Shown: positions 1-12,100 of the stretch, piece after piece
Numbering within the stretch: position 1 is the stretch's first letter
Layout: every line of letters begins with the position of its first letter
Assembly: GCF_030704535.1 (NCBI RefSeq)
Contig: NC_081821.1
Span: 4,851,001-4,915,000, forward strand
From: Vitis vinifera
Taxonomy: Eukaryota > Streptophyta > Magnoliopsida > Vitales > Vitaceae
Direction of reading: 5' to 3'
DNA length: 64,000 bases
Made by a program: the position numbers and the translations under genes
The notes under the pieces: model-generated
Database searches by the model: none
Told to the model about the DNA's origin: nothing
Seen by the model: only the letters and a program-made list of their open reading frames with translations

Positions 1-33
1 CAAAGGCCCCTAGGAGAAGGCCTGTCTTCTGGA

Positions 34-297
34 ATGTATAATAGCCAGAAGCGGGAGGTTCTCAGAGGCAGAACAGTTAGTTTCCTAGGAGACAGAAGGC
101 CTAAGGAAGCAAAAAGCGAAAGCTATTCTCTCAGCAACAGACAAGGCTCTGGTAGAGGAAGCCATGAGGTATGGTTTTGTTTTAAAAACAAGGGAAAAAA
201 TGGTCTATGGGTCACCTCATCTTATTTCTTATTCTTTTGATCGGGCTCCGGAGGGAGAGTATTACGATCGCTCTGGGGTCTTAGGGGAGGTAACTGG
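34..297 (+). pseudogene. LINE ORF1 (gag-like) fragment, part 1
   Basis: In the frame that includes 164-297 the translation reads like the C-terminal end of plant LINE ORF1 proteins, with a motif resembling APEGEYYDRSG and then GEVTG. The frame is cut off at about 297 by the inserted AT-rich element and resumes near 1241-1251. The start lies outside the window or is lost. ORF1 proteins of this class bind the element RNA; no zinc knuckle is visible in this short piece. The assignment depends mainly on its position ahead of a clear LINE endonuclease. Confidence 0.55.
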
Positions 298-1235
298 GAT
301 CAATGATGAAAATATCGGTAATCACGGATATATCGGTACTTCGATTTTACAGATATATCGGATATATCAGAGATATATCGGCGGATATTTTGGAAACAAA
401 TATCGATTAACCTAAAATTGATCAAAATTTATAAAAATATAAGAAAAACTTCATAAAAATGTAATTAAAAGTATAATGATATTTTTAAATTATTTTATTA
501 AATGATTTTATATATGTATAATATGATTTATCATATTTGATAATAATATTGTATGTGCTAATAAAAAAACTATAAATTTCATAAGTATATATTTATTATT
601 AAATTATATCAAATATTATTCATAATAATATTTGTGATATTTTATTATAATATGTCTAATTTTAAAATATATTTAATATTAAAATTATAATTTATTTTAT
701 TTAATTGTATTAAATGATATAAAATAAATGATAGTATATGTATAATTTTTAATACTTAATTAACATATTAATGATATTAAAAACACTATAAAGAAAATTA
801 TCACGATAATTTTTATATTTTTGGTATTCAAATAGATGAAAAAAATTTATTTAATTATAAAATAATTATAATTAATTTGTTCTTTAAAACATTTTTTTAA
901 AATTATGTTTATATGATGAATTTGACTTTATATATATCAAGGAGCAAAGTTGCCCCAGCGGTTGGTTCATTGCCAACCAAACCTTTTGGCTGGGGTTCGA
1001 GCCCCCACGACGGAAATCTTGAGGCATTTTTAAAAGTTTGACCGCACAGACCGCATTGACCCTCATTTGACCGCCCAAATTATCGCAATATATTGAAGAT
1101 AAAATGATAAAATGCTAATAAATCCCGAGAAATAGGTGAAATTCATGATAAATTGGTAAAATATCGTGAAACCGATATTTCTCTTCCATATATCGTGTCG
1201 AGATGCTCTGATACTCGATATTTTCCTCCCTGATC
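298..1235. mobile_element. AT-rich element with imperfect terminal inverted repeats, inserted in LINE ORF1
   Basis: Between the two halves of LINE ORF1 lies about 938 bp of very AT-rich DNA. Its two ends match as an inverted repeat: the first 20 bases (298-317) and the reverse complement of the last 20 (1216-1235) agree at 17 of 20 positions, both starting GATCA and ending AAAATATCG. Short motifs of the type GATATATCGG recur near both ends. GGGAT occurs at 296-300 and again at 1236-1240 and may be a 5-bp target-site duplication. There is no coding capacity. A tRNA-like segment lies inside at about 940-1020. The superfamily is not assigned. Confidence 0.6.
940..1020 (+). repeat. tRNA-like segment with a perfect pol III B box
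   Basis: At 994-1004 the sequence GGTTCGAGCCC matches the plant pol III B-box consensus exactly, in a T-arm-like context (GGGGTTCGAGCCCCC can pair). About 40 bases upstream is a D-arm-like GGTTGGTTCATTGCC. The segment is GC-rich inside otherwise AT-rich DNA. It does not fold into an obvious intact tRNA, so a decayed tRNA or the head of a tRNA-derived SINE is more likely than a working gene. Confidence 0.45.
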
Positions 1236-1250
1236 GGGATTGAGAATCCA

Positions 1251-1655
1251 TTGGGATTGTTAACTGAAGTTGGGCCCGGAGAGAATGGCAATGGCTGCTG
1301 GGACTTGGTAGAAATCACTAGTGTCAGTAACAAGGTTAGGGGTGTGAAATGGGACTCAGATATATCCGAGCCTCAAGATATCAGGAGCGAGAAAGAGGAC
1401 AGATGGGAGGAAAGTAGTTTGGCGAAATTCAGTCACTTCTTGGGTTTTTCGACAGAGGGTCTAGAAAAGGAAATTCTGAGCTTTTTGATCAAAATAAGAA
1501 AGAAACGGGAAAGGATTCATAGCAAAGAGTTGTTGGAGAAGTCAAAGTTCGAAAGGGAGTTAAAGAGGTTGGAGTGTTCAGTTAATTATGAGAAGGTGAA
1601 TAAGCAGAAAGGCCCATCACAGGGCAAAGGGTGTCAAATTGCAATAGATCAATGA
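1251..1655 (+). pseudogene. LINE ORF1 fragment, part 2
   Basis: This is an open frame of about 134 codons immediately after the inserted element. It is rich in charged residues and ends with a basic, helix-prone stretch (repeated K, R and E around residues 75-120), as in the tail of plant LINE ORF1 proteins. It overlaps the start of the endonuclease frame by about 25 bases in a different frame, the ORF1/ORF2 arrangement usual for L1. It has no own start in the intact element: the first Met is internal to ORF1. Confidence 0.6.
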
Positions 1656-2509
1656 AGCCAAAGTTGTTAAGTTGGAATGTGAGGGGAGCAAATGACAGTT
1701 TCAAAAGGAAAATCATTAAGACTTTCATAAGGAATCAAAAGGTTGATTTACTGTGTATTCAGGAGACAAAAATCCAACCAATGTCGGAGGGTGTGGTGAG
1801 AAGCTTAGGTTCAGGGAGATTCTTAGATTGGAGGGCTTTGGATGCGGATGGGGTAGCGAGAGGCCTATTGCTTTGTTGGGATAAAAGGTCGTTGGAAATA
1901 TTGGATTGGGAGGAGGGTCAATTCTCTCTATCTTGCAGATTCAGGAATGTGGAAGATGGGGTTGTTTGGGTGTTCACGAGAGTCTATGGTCCTTTCACCA
2001 AAGAGGAAATGGAATGCTTGTGGGAAGAGTTTGGGGCCATTAGAGGAATTTGGGAAGATCCTTGGTGCTTAGGGGGTGATTTTAATATTACTTTATTCCA
2101 AAGAGAAAGAAGCAAACAAGGGAGAATAACCTCAACGATGAGGAGGTTTGCTCATATTATCGATGAGTTAGGATTGGTGGATCTTCCACTGCAAGGGGGA
2201 GTGTTTACTTGGAGCGAGGGTCTTAACAATCAGTCATGGGCTAGACTGGATAGGTTTCGTGTGTCTCCTAGTTGGTTAGATCATTTCAGTGGCGTGCTCC
2301 AAAGAAGACTGCCCCGGCCTCTTTCGAATCATTTCCCTGTCCTCCTAGAGGGTGGCGGGCTAAGAAGAGGTCCCTCTCCTTTTAGATTCGAAAACATGTG
2401 GCTTAAGGTTGAGGGCTTTATAGATCTTATCCGAAGTTGGTGGAGGGAGATTGAGGTCAAAGGCACTGCTAGCTTTAAATTGGCTGCAAAGATGAAGGGG
2501 ATCAAATAG
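1631..2509 (+). pseudogene. LINE ORF2 N-terminal APE-type endonuclease domain
   Basis: This part of ORF2 would nick the target DNA to prime reverse transcription. Seen in order: LLSWNVRG, then CIQETK (the metal-binding Glu), GGDFN, TWSEG, ARLDRF and finally LSNHFP. In working members the last motif is SDH; here the Asp codon reads Asn, so a residue of the active site is lost. The frame stops at the TAG at 2507-2509, whereas the intact element would read on into the reverse transcriptase. A second in-frame TAG follows at 2577-2579. Confidence 0.88.
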
Positions 2510-2578
2510 AAACTAAAAGCTTGGAATAGAGAGGTTTTTGGGAATCTGGAGTGCAATAAAGTTTCAGCTTTGCAGTAG

Positions 2579-4484
2579 GTGGAATTCTGGGACCGGATGG
2601 AAAGTGAGAGAAGACTGTCATTGGAGGAAACAGAATTAAAAAATGAAGCAAATGAAATTTATAAAAAATGGGTACTCATGGAAGAAACCCATTGGAGACA
2701 ACTCTCAAGGGAGTTATGGCTAAGGGAAGGGGATAAAAATACAGGTTTTTTCCATCGTATGGCAAACGCCCATCATAGAAATAACTCCCTAGATAGAATT
2801 AAAATTAATGGGGTGTGGCTTTCAAAGGAGCAGGAAGTGAGGGAAGGGGTTGCTAATGCCTACCAGCAAATGATCTCTGAAGATTCTGGTTGGAAGGCGG
2901 ATATTGGGAGGCTTCAATTAGAACAAATAAGCCAGCAAGAAGCAGAGAATCTGGAGATCCCTTTTTCTGAAACTGAGGTCCATTCGGCTTTGTTGGAGAT
3001 GAATGGGGACAAAGCCCCTAGGCCGGATGGCTTTACTATGGCGTTTTGGCAAAGCTGTTGGGATTTCGTTAAAGAGGAGATCTTGGAAATGTGTAAGGAG
3101 TTCCATGAGCAAAGCTCATTTCTTAAGAGCCTCAATAATACTTTCCTGATTCTGATTCCTAAGAAAGGTGGGGCTGAGGATCTTGGGGATTTTAAACCCA
3201 TTAGCCTTTTAGGGGGGGCTGTATAAACTACTGGCTAAAGTGTTGGCTAACAGACTCAAGAGAGTGTTAGGTAAAGTGGTAGCCCCAACCCATAATGCCT
3301 TTATGTTGGGAAGACAAATTCTTGATGCTTCTTTAATTGCAAATGAGGTGATAGACTCGTGGCAGAAAAGAAAAAAGAAAGGGCTCATATGCAAATTGGA
3401 TATTGAGAAAGCGTATGACAGCATTAACTGACAGTTCTTGTTGAAGGCCTTACAAAAAATGGGATTTGGATCAAAGTGGTTGGGTTGGATGTGGAGTTGT
3501 TTATCCTGAGCCAAGTTCTCAATCCTAGTTAATGGGATGCCAACTGGCTTTTTCCCAAGTACTAAGGTGCTATGCCAAGGAGATCCCCTATCTCCTTACC
3601 TCTTTGTTTTGGGGATGGAAGTGTTAGATGCTCTTATTAGGAGGGTTGTTGCTTGGGGTTTCCTTTTAGGGTGTAGTATTCGGGGTGGTAGAAGGCCCAC
3701 CCTGAAAATATCCCATTTATTCTTTGTCGATGACACAGTTGTGTTCTGTGAGGCTAATAAAAGCACCTAACTCACTTAAGCTGGATATTATTCTGGTTTG
3801 AAGCTGCTTCAGGTCTAAGGATTAATTTGGCCAAAAGTGAAATCATCTCAATTGGTGTGGTGGAGGAGATTGATGAGCTAGCAGCAGAGTTAGGGTGTAG
3901 GGTGGGTTCTTTGCCTTCTCAGTATCTAGGTCTGCCTTTAGCGGCTCTTAACAAGGCTCATTCTGTGTGGCATGGGGTGGAAGAGAGAATGAGGAGGAGA
4001 CTTGCGCTGTGGAAACGACAATATATCTCCAAATGTGGGAGAATCACTCTCATAAAGAGCACTTTGGCTAGCATGCCAATTTATCATGTCTCTCTTCCAG
4101 ATGCCTAAGACCGTTGCTAAAAGGTTAGAAAAAGTACAAAGAGATTTTCTTTGGGGAGGGGGAAACTTGGAAAGGAAAGCTCATCTAGTTAATTGGGAAG
4201 TGGTTTGTGCGGACAAGAATAAGGGTGGGCTAGGCTTAAGGAAGCTAGTGCTCTTGAACAAAGCATTGCTTGGTAAATGGATTTGGAGGTTTGCTTCTGA
4301 TAAAGATAATCTTTGGAAACAAGTGATAATGGCGAAATATGGGCAAGAAGGCCATGGGTGGAGGACAAAGAAGGCTAATGGGGCATTTGGAGTAGGGGTT
4401 TGGAAGGAAATTTTGAAGGAAACTGATTGGTGTTGGGATAACATGGTGTTCATAGCTGGGAAGGGTACCAAAATCAGTTTCTAG
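2579..4484 (+). pseudogene. LINE ORF2 reverse transcriptase domain, broken
   Basis: Recognisable RT blocks occur in order but in several frames: KAPRPDGF near 3017, ILIPKKGGAEDLGDFKPISLL up to about 3210, [10 protein letters not shown] at 3240, [10 protein letters not shown] at 3400-3429, QGDPLSPYLF near 3570, and the catalytic box FVDD at 3723-3734, where FADD is usual in plant L1 elements. A 7-G run at 3212-3218 marks a frameshift, and stops occur at 3429, 3508, 3768, 4106 and 4482. RT would copy element RNA at the nicked target. This copy cannot make a functional enzyme. Confidence 0.88.
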
Positions 4485-4662
4485 ACTGATGTTTGGTGCA
4501 CTAGTACAGCGCTGTCCCAAAACTTCCCTCATCTATTTGCTCTGGCTTTCCATAGGAATGCTACAGTGGAGGAGATGTGGGATCAAAATTTTGGTCAAGG
4601 GGGTTGGAATCTAAGATTTTTGAAGGATTTTAATGATTGGGAGTTGGATATGGTAGGGGAAC

Positions 4663-5106
4663 TTGCTCTATGTTTTGAGGGGTCACAGGGGCTCTTTGGA
4701 GGAAGACTCGGTTTTTTGGAAGGGAGGAAAAAATGGACAGTTTAGGGTCAAAGAAGTGTACAGCTTGTTAGCCAATCCCAATGACATTGCCTTTCCGTCA
4801 AGTTGTATTTGGGTGGATAAAGTTCCAACCAAGGTTGCGTTCTTTGCCTGGGAGGTTACGTGAGGGAGGGTGCTTACTCTGGATAGGCTTCAAAAAAGAG
4901 GATGGCAGCTCCCTAATTGTTGTTTTTTGTGTGGGTGTGAAGAAGAAACTATAAATCATATTCTTATACACTGTATAGTGGTCAAAGTCCTGTGGAATAT
5001 CGTCTTTGGGTTATCAAGTGTGCAGTGGGTCTTTCCAAAAACTATAAAGGAGGTTTTAACTAGTTGGAGGGGACCGTTTGTGGGGAAGAAAAGGAAAAAG
5101 ATATGA
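4663..5106 (+). pseudogene. LINE ORF2 C-terminal zf-RVT-like region
   Basis: The pieces FRVKEVYSLL, WVDKVPTKVAFFAWE and then, after a TGA at 4861, a Cys/His cluster (CCFLCGCEEET followed by INHILIHC) match the zinc-binding tail found after RT in plant LINEs. A further stop lies at 5104. The same tail recurs in antisense LINE fragments elsewhere in this window (8640-9560, 11211-11715, 45028-45550, 53490-54240). Confidence 0.82.
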
Positions 5107-5428
5107 AAATTCATACCGTTGTGTATTTTTTAGATAGTTTGGAAGGAGAGGAATAGACTAGCTTCTAGCTTCTAGGGGGGGTGTGTTAGATATTCAAAAA
5201 CTTAAGAATTTTTTTGTTTGTAATTTGTGGAGTTGGGCTAGATTGTATATTGGAGAGGCGTCTCTATCCCTTATAGGTTTCATGGAGTGGTTAGCTTCCA
5301 ATTAAGGTGTGGTGAGGCTCTGTTGGCTTTCTTTTTTGTTTGAGAGGTGTTAGTTGCTTTGTATACCCCGTATGCTTTGTGCCTTTTCGCCTCTGTTTTA
5401 ATGCAATTTTGTTTTACTTATCAAAAAA

Positions 5429-6123
5429 AAAAATTATTATTATTATCGATAGGAAAATAAACTTTTGAACTAAAGAGTTAACTTCAATTTAAATGCAATA
5501 TTTTATGAAATTTAACTTTCTAAGACCTAATGAACTAGATAAGTTATTAAATCTATACAGATTTAGCTTTAAGTATTTGATCAGATTTAGAATGCTAGTG
5601 TTGAAAGCTAAAGATTTAGAAACTATCACATGAGCAATGAACTTTTGATTGCAGTTCTAGAACGTGTTAAGTAAGACTTAATACATCTTTTTGTTTCGTT
5701 AAGACTTCTGAGGAAGTGCCTATAAAATTTCATAAATCCTGGAGAACAAAATCCTCTTTTCAGGATGTTTCGAAGTCCAGGGCTGTTATCAGCTCATTTT
5801 ACATGAAACACACCTCAGACTTTGACAAAAATATCACATAATTAAGACCACCATTTTCTTTTCCATTTAAAATGTGTATCTCGCGCCTGTTCCCTTAACA
5901 CAGAAACTGATAGATCAGCATCCCGCAAAGTTTAAGTTAACTTTTTTGTATAGATGGTCAGTACTAATTTTGAGAATATTACAACCCTAATCTGACCTCT
6001 TTGAGCATTAAGATAACAATTTTTCAGTTTTTTAATCTTCAAAAATAGGAAACCAATAGCGGAAAAAAAAAAAGCTCAATCCAGGCACTCAAATATGAAA
6101 TATTGCTCTTTCATTTATCTCAC
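5429..6123. other. intronic DNA of TAF2, no gene seen
   Basis: AT-rich DNA between the LINE tail and the fourth recognised TAF2 exon. I searched the minus strand for the next TAF2 exon (the segment after LLYQ) and did not find it, so the next exon should lie left of the window. No RNA gene or repeat structure stands out. Confidence 0.5.
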
Positions 6124-9100
6124 CTGATAAAGTAAGCTTCCAGTGCTGACAGCCACAAGATTATGGGCCACTGTAAATTCCAGATCATAGCTGTATGGAG
6201 AATGTAATAACTAACATAAATTCATAGTAGATATCATAAATGGTCAAAGTTACGAAGTACAAATCATTAGGGCATAATCAAACAGTTAGTACCAGCAACA
6301 CTGTGAAGTATCATCCATACAAGGGAACCAACAGCGTGCACGCCTAATCTGGTTATCAGTGTGTAGCACATTATCCTCAAAATGAATCCCTGTCTCTGCC
6401 CTCTCCACCCAATAGTCAACACGAACCAATTTCACATTCTGCACCCAACATCAACCTACATGAGAAACCAAAAAGAGAAGTGTAAACCTCATCACAACAA
6501 TTCACATTGTCCAAATTATATTATTAACCGAATTGTGTTAGTTTAGGAGAGGAGAAAAAATAATAATGGTTCAACCAAAAATACAGCAGATTCAGTGCCC
6601 AGGGTAAAATTTTAAGTTTTGAAGAAGAGACAAATGTAATAACAGTACAACCTATAATATCAGCTGTACCCTATTCTGGTTAAATGCTAACTATAAATAA
6701 GAATAAGATGAAAGCAAAGCATGTTTGGAACCAAACTTTTTATTATGGAGATGAAATAGAGGACACACAAAGGAGCAGTCATAGAAAATCCTAACAGACA
6801 CAACAAAGATGCAGCATGAACGCTGGTGTGTATATGGAAGGCAAAACACATTTTTTTATTATTTTTTGCCTCCACAAACTATTCTAAACTCTTTTTCTGG
6901 AAAAAGGATAAGACTGCAAGTCACATTTGACAAGGCTGCTGCAATGTTTTGAAGCTGTTCTGCTTTGAATATAAATATGGAGACAGCAAACTAATTTCAA
7001 TGAGGTTGGTGGAGAAGGTGGGGGTAGTTTGCCTCCAGATTTTTTATGCACAGGAGGACAACTGCTGATCAGATTTGGCTCTTCTTTTGGGTGCCTCTTT
7101 TAAAAGCTTGCTTTAGGATTAGTACTGTGCTTTTTTTTCCCCTTTTTTGGATGGGCAATAAGAATTTTATTGAAAAGAACCTAACAAAAAGGGATGCATC
7201 TTGTGTATGCATGAAGTATACATCGAGTATGTAAGGCACCAATGTCTTAATCCCTGCCTAAAATGATTCAAACACATTAGATCAAAAAAGCAAAAGATAT
7301 CCAAAAAGAATTTCAGTGTCACTTCCGAGTTCACCACACCCTCAAGATGTCCATGTCAGTCTAAAAACTACCTCCTGATTAAGGGAGGTGACACACATGA
7401 CACTCAAAAATAAGAGAGCACCAAGAATCATAAGGCCCATGCCACCTTACAATGTATGAAAGTATAGCTAGCTAATTCCTCATCTTGATTGCAAAGGAAC
7501 GCCAAGTCACAAAAATCTGATCCCATCCTTAAGTTGATCCTAAGTAAGAATTTTCTCACAAGCAATAAAATTGACTCTAGATGGCAACCAAGGAACCTAA
7601 ACCCCCTTGGCAGGAAAAGAGACTTGCTCCCTCAAATTCAAAAGGCTATAAAGAGGTTGAAACAAACAAAAACAAAAAAAAGAAATGTTGTTTCTACTGA
7701 CACCCATCCAAGCTATTAGTACAACCACCACAAACTAAATGCTCTAAAAAAAAAAAGCTTGCAACATTTGCAAAGCCCAATCTAGAAATTGCTCCAAAAA
7801 TTAGGGGTCAACTACCTTGATCACAGTCCCCCGCTACCAAAAATCATCTACCCAGCTACCTAACCATAAAAAATAATCAAATAATAAAATAGAAAAAAGT
7901 AATACCAAATAAATGGAAACGATTCCTCCATTAGGTAAACCTTATATCAAGTGTCAAACTAAAACATCATCTCAAGATCTATATTAACAACAATAACACT
8001 TGTACAAGCTTGAAAAGCTTCCCAGCCTTTTCAACTGGCTTTACAGTGACCAACCCCATACCCTCTCTGGCTTCCTTAAGATTTGAATCCTTGCAACTAT
8101 CCAAATTTGCTTTGGATAACCTTTTTCTATAAAAATATCTTTCCTTGCATTTTTTTGAAACCATTTGCCTAGTAAAGTCATTCAGCAGTTGAGAGGTTTC
8201 AAAAATATTAGCTTATAGGAAGATTTTACAACTTTCTAAGGTCTAGTAAAGTCATGTTCTCATTTGTGATTTAAAGGAAACTGCAGGTTAGAACTAATAG
8301 CATTCAAAAAGAGTTTTTAAGGGAAAGCAAGTCACATAATAAAGAGGTCCACTTGATTGGGTGAAGTGTGGTGTGCTCTAAGAGAAGTGGATGAGAGTTA
8401 GCCATTAGAAGTCTTTTAAATGTTCAATAAAGAGAATAGTTTGTAGAGGAGAGTCAAGAGAGATTACAGAGAATTGGTGTTCTAGGCTAGTTGAAGTCTT
8501 TAGAAAGTCATTATAGCAAAGAATGGGGTGTCTCTACAGAGAGAATTAGCATTTCAATTGGTAATGACTTATGAAGACATGTGATGTATAAAAACATTTG
8601 AAGGAGTGGACGAAGCTTTTTTTATTAGGAGGTGGAGATGGTTTTTTTTATAGGTAAGTGAAGTATATTGTAGACAGCACCAAAGAAACAAGGAACCAAA
8701 GGTACATAACATAAACACAAAGTGAAACAAAAGGAAAGCCAAAAAGAGAGAACACAAAAAACAACTCCCACCCTCAATAGGAACTCAACCGGTGCCCTCA
8801 TCTATATACAATCTAACCCATACTAAAAGATTACTCAAAAAATAAAAAATCATTTCATCATTTGATTAGACTACTCATTTTCATGTTATTTTCAATTTCT
8901 TCCTTCCAAATCATTCAAAAAATACACAAATAAGCAGCCCTCCAAACCTTCTTACGCTTCTTTCCCCAATAAGAAAAATCAAAACATTAAGCCAACTAAA
9001 AGAGTCATTAGCCATAGAAGGCAGCACCCAAACTACACCAAACAAAGAGAAAAACAATTGCCATACAACCTTTGTTTTTGCACCAAGTAGAATGGGATTA

Positions 9101-12100
9101 ACTGATTCTTCCTCTCCTTTATAGAGAAAAACATTTATTGACCCTCCAAAGTTGATTTAGCCTCAACACCTTTTCCTAACAAGCTTTCCAAGAGAAAAAC
9201 AATAAAAATAAAATAAAAAAAAAGCTCACTTTACATGAAACCCATGAATCCAAAAATACTCCAATTAGAAAAGGAACGGGTATCCCCAGCTCCAAATATT
9301 ATAGTTTTGAACTCAACCACCATCCGAGTCAACTCTATTATGATTAATTGGTACAAAAAGCCTCCACAAAAGGCATTTTCTTTGTAAGACCCTACTACAA
9401 GCCTTAATTCTCAAATTTTGCCTTGTTTTTTCCAACCAAGGAGATGTGGGCTTCCTAGATGTCTCCAATGTCAATATCTTCCACTTGGAGCCAACTAGGA
9501 GGAAAATTCAAATATTTAATCATCTAATTCAAAGGTGATGGACAATGGTAAATAAGTGGTGGCTCTCCAATCATTAAGAGAAATCCACTATATTTACCAT
9601 TGTCTCTCCAATCATAATGAGAAATCCACTAACAATATAATCATTCATTGCAAGTTGTTCGATTTATGGTCTTTGAAGTTCTCCTTGTTTGGGTGGCTTG
9701 GGTCCTTGCTCAAAAGATCAAACATGTTCTTTATGGGTTAATAACAGTTTTGTGGATCAAATTTGAAAGATAACATAGAAAATGATCGTTTTATGCTTAT
9801 TCTAGAAATAGAAGAAGTTTGTCAGGTTTGAAGCACAAAATGCTAGAATTGAAATAATACAAAAGGATTCTAGAAATGTGTGTGCGTGACATACACAAGT
9901 AGTCGATCATAAGGCTAGGGTTGGCTATTCCTCAAGGCTTTGTTTATTTAACCATTTATCTTAGTTACAGACGCTTTTCACATATCCTAGATGAGCTTCA
10001 TTTGGGGGACCTCCCCCTAGCTAGTGGGCTTTTTACATGGAGTGATGGATTGAATAATCAGTCCTCATCTAGGCTGGACGGCTTCCTTATTTTAGAAGAA
10101 TAGGAGATCATTTCTCTTACCTGACCCAGAATATTTGGCCAAGACTTATATCCAATCATGATCCCATTTTTTTAGATAAAGGAAGGATGAAAAGGGGTAA
10201 TATGCCCTTTAGGTTTGAAATATGTGGCCGAAAGCAGAAGGGTTCAAAGACTTGGTGAGAAATTGGTGAGTGAGCTACAATGTTAAGGATTCATACGTTC
10301 ATACCTTAGCAGCCAAGCTAAAAGCTCTAAAACAAGCTCTACAAGCTTAGAATAGATAGGTGTTCAGGAATGTTACCACCAATAAAATTGTTGCTCTAAA
10401 TCAGATTGGTTTCTAGGATGTAAGGAAAGGGAAGATGTTCTTTCAACTAAAGGAAAATAAGGCTAGAGGGAGGTAGTAGAGGAGTTTAAAAAGTTGCCAG
10501 CAAGGGAAGAAGTTTTATGGAGACAAAAATCAAGAATTGTGGCCAAAAAGGAAGATAAAAATACTAATCTTTTCATAAAATGGTCAATGCTCATAAAAAA
10601 AAAAATTACTTGACTATAATAATGAGGAATGGAGAAACATTATCTAATCAAATAGACATTAAGAAGGGGGTGGCAAATGTTTTCCATAAGAACTAAAATA
10701 ATGATAAATGGTGCCTATCAAAAAAACAAATTAATCATAAATGGAGAAATTTTATCCGATTATATAGACATTAAGGAAAATGTGGCAAATGTTTTCCACA
10801 GGATTCTTTCTGAGCTGGAGGTGTGGAGACCAAATATCAATAGAATGACTTTGGAACCTTAGAGCGAAGAAAGAACCAATGCTCCTAGAGATATCATTTT
10901 CCAAGAAGAAGGTCATTTCAACCTTTTCTGGTTTGTGTGAGGATAAAGACCCTAGACTAAATGGCTTCTCCAGGGCCTTTTGGCAATTTTGTTAGGACTT
11001 TTGAAGAGTAAGGCCATGGTTTTTTTGTGGAATTCTACAAACTATGCTTTTTTTAAGGAAGTTTAAATGTCACTTTTATAGTCTTAGTCCCAAAAAAATG
11101 GGCAAAAAATTTGAAAGACTTTAGACCAATCAATTTGGTGGGCAGGGGATAAACAAGATTTTAGCAAAAGTCTTAACTAACTTGAAAAAGTGGTAGGAAA
11201 AATGATTTTTTGATAGGAAACAACAATTATATGTATTGATAGAAAAAGAATTACAAAAGAAAGATAAAGAATCATCCTTCCAAAGATAAAACTAAACAAC
11301 GCACTAAAAGAACAAGAAACTACACTATGAAAACTACTAGCAAACTCTCTTGGCTAGACCATCCTGTTGGAACTACACACTACTAGCCAATCTAGTTGTA
11401 AAACGTTAAGGGGAATGCCCTTAAAAACCACAGAACAAAAAGCCCAAAGAAAAGCAAGGAAATGAATGGAATCCCAAAGATTCTCTAAATTCCTAGCTAT
11501 GTCCTCAAATATCCTAGCATTTCTTTCTCGCCACACAACCCAAATTAAAGCAATGCACGCATTTTGCCACAGAACTATCCCTCTCTTGGAAGTGCCAAAA
11601 CCTTTATAATTGATGGACATCATGTCTGAAATACTTCTCAGAGGAACCCAATCCATCTTGGCTAGCTGAAATAATCTGTGCCACAACCCCATTGTCAAAT
11701 AACAAGGTAGGAAGAAAAAATGATTTTAGATTCCCAACATACATTTGTGGAAAGTAAACAAATTTTAGATGTGACCCTCATAGCTAATGAAGTCATTGAC
11801 TAAAAGCCAAGAAAACTGCATCACCGCTAATGGGGTTATATGTAAGTAGGACATTAAGAAGACATATGATCATATTAATTTAGGTTTTTTCCTAACAATC
11901 ATGGAAAAATGGGATTTGATTCCAAGTGAATAAGATGGATTAAGTGGTGTAGCTCTACAACTTGTTTCTCCATTTTGATTAACGGGACTTCCATGGGATT
12001 CTAGAATCTTAAGACGAGGGGATCCTCTATCCCTATCTCTCTTTCACGTGACCATGGAGGCACCCTCCCACATAAAAAAGGCCGCTAAGGAAAGGGACTT

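Larger units (their letters stand above)
1..5428 (+). mobile_element. L1-type non-LTR retrotransposon (LINE), decayed, 5' end outside window
   Basis: The order is typical of plant L1 LINEs: a gag-like ORF1 (before about 297 and again 1251-1655), an endonuclease (1631-2509), a reverse transcriptase (2579-4108 in broken frames), a zf-RVT-type C-terminal region (about 4663-5106), a 3' UTR, and an A-rich tail near 5426 followed by TTA repeats. The copy is dead: it has many in-frame stops, frameshifts and an inserted element in ORF1. It lies antisense to TAF2, downstream of the fourth recognised TAF2 exon, so it probably sits in a TAF2 intron. The exact 5' end and target-site duplication cannot be seen because the element runs off the left edge. 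Confidence 0.9.

Noticed and set aside
884..1333. Minus-strand ORFs of 62-72 codons
   Set aside because: They overlap the AT-rich inserted element and LINE ORF1, have no motifs and are antisense shadows.
2914..3514. Minus-strand ORFs opposite the LINE RT
   Set aside because: Antisense of recognisable RT blocks.
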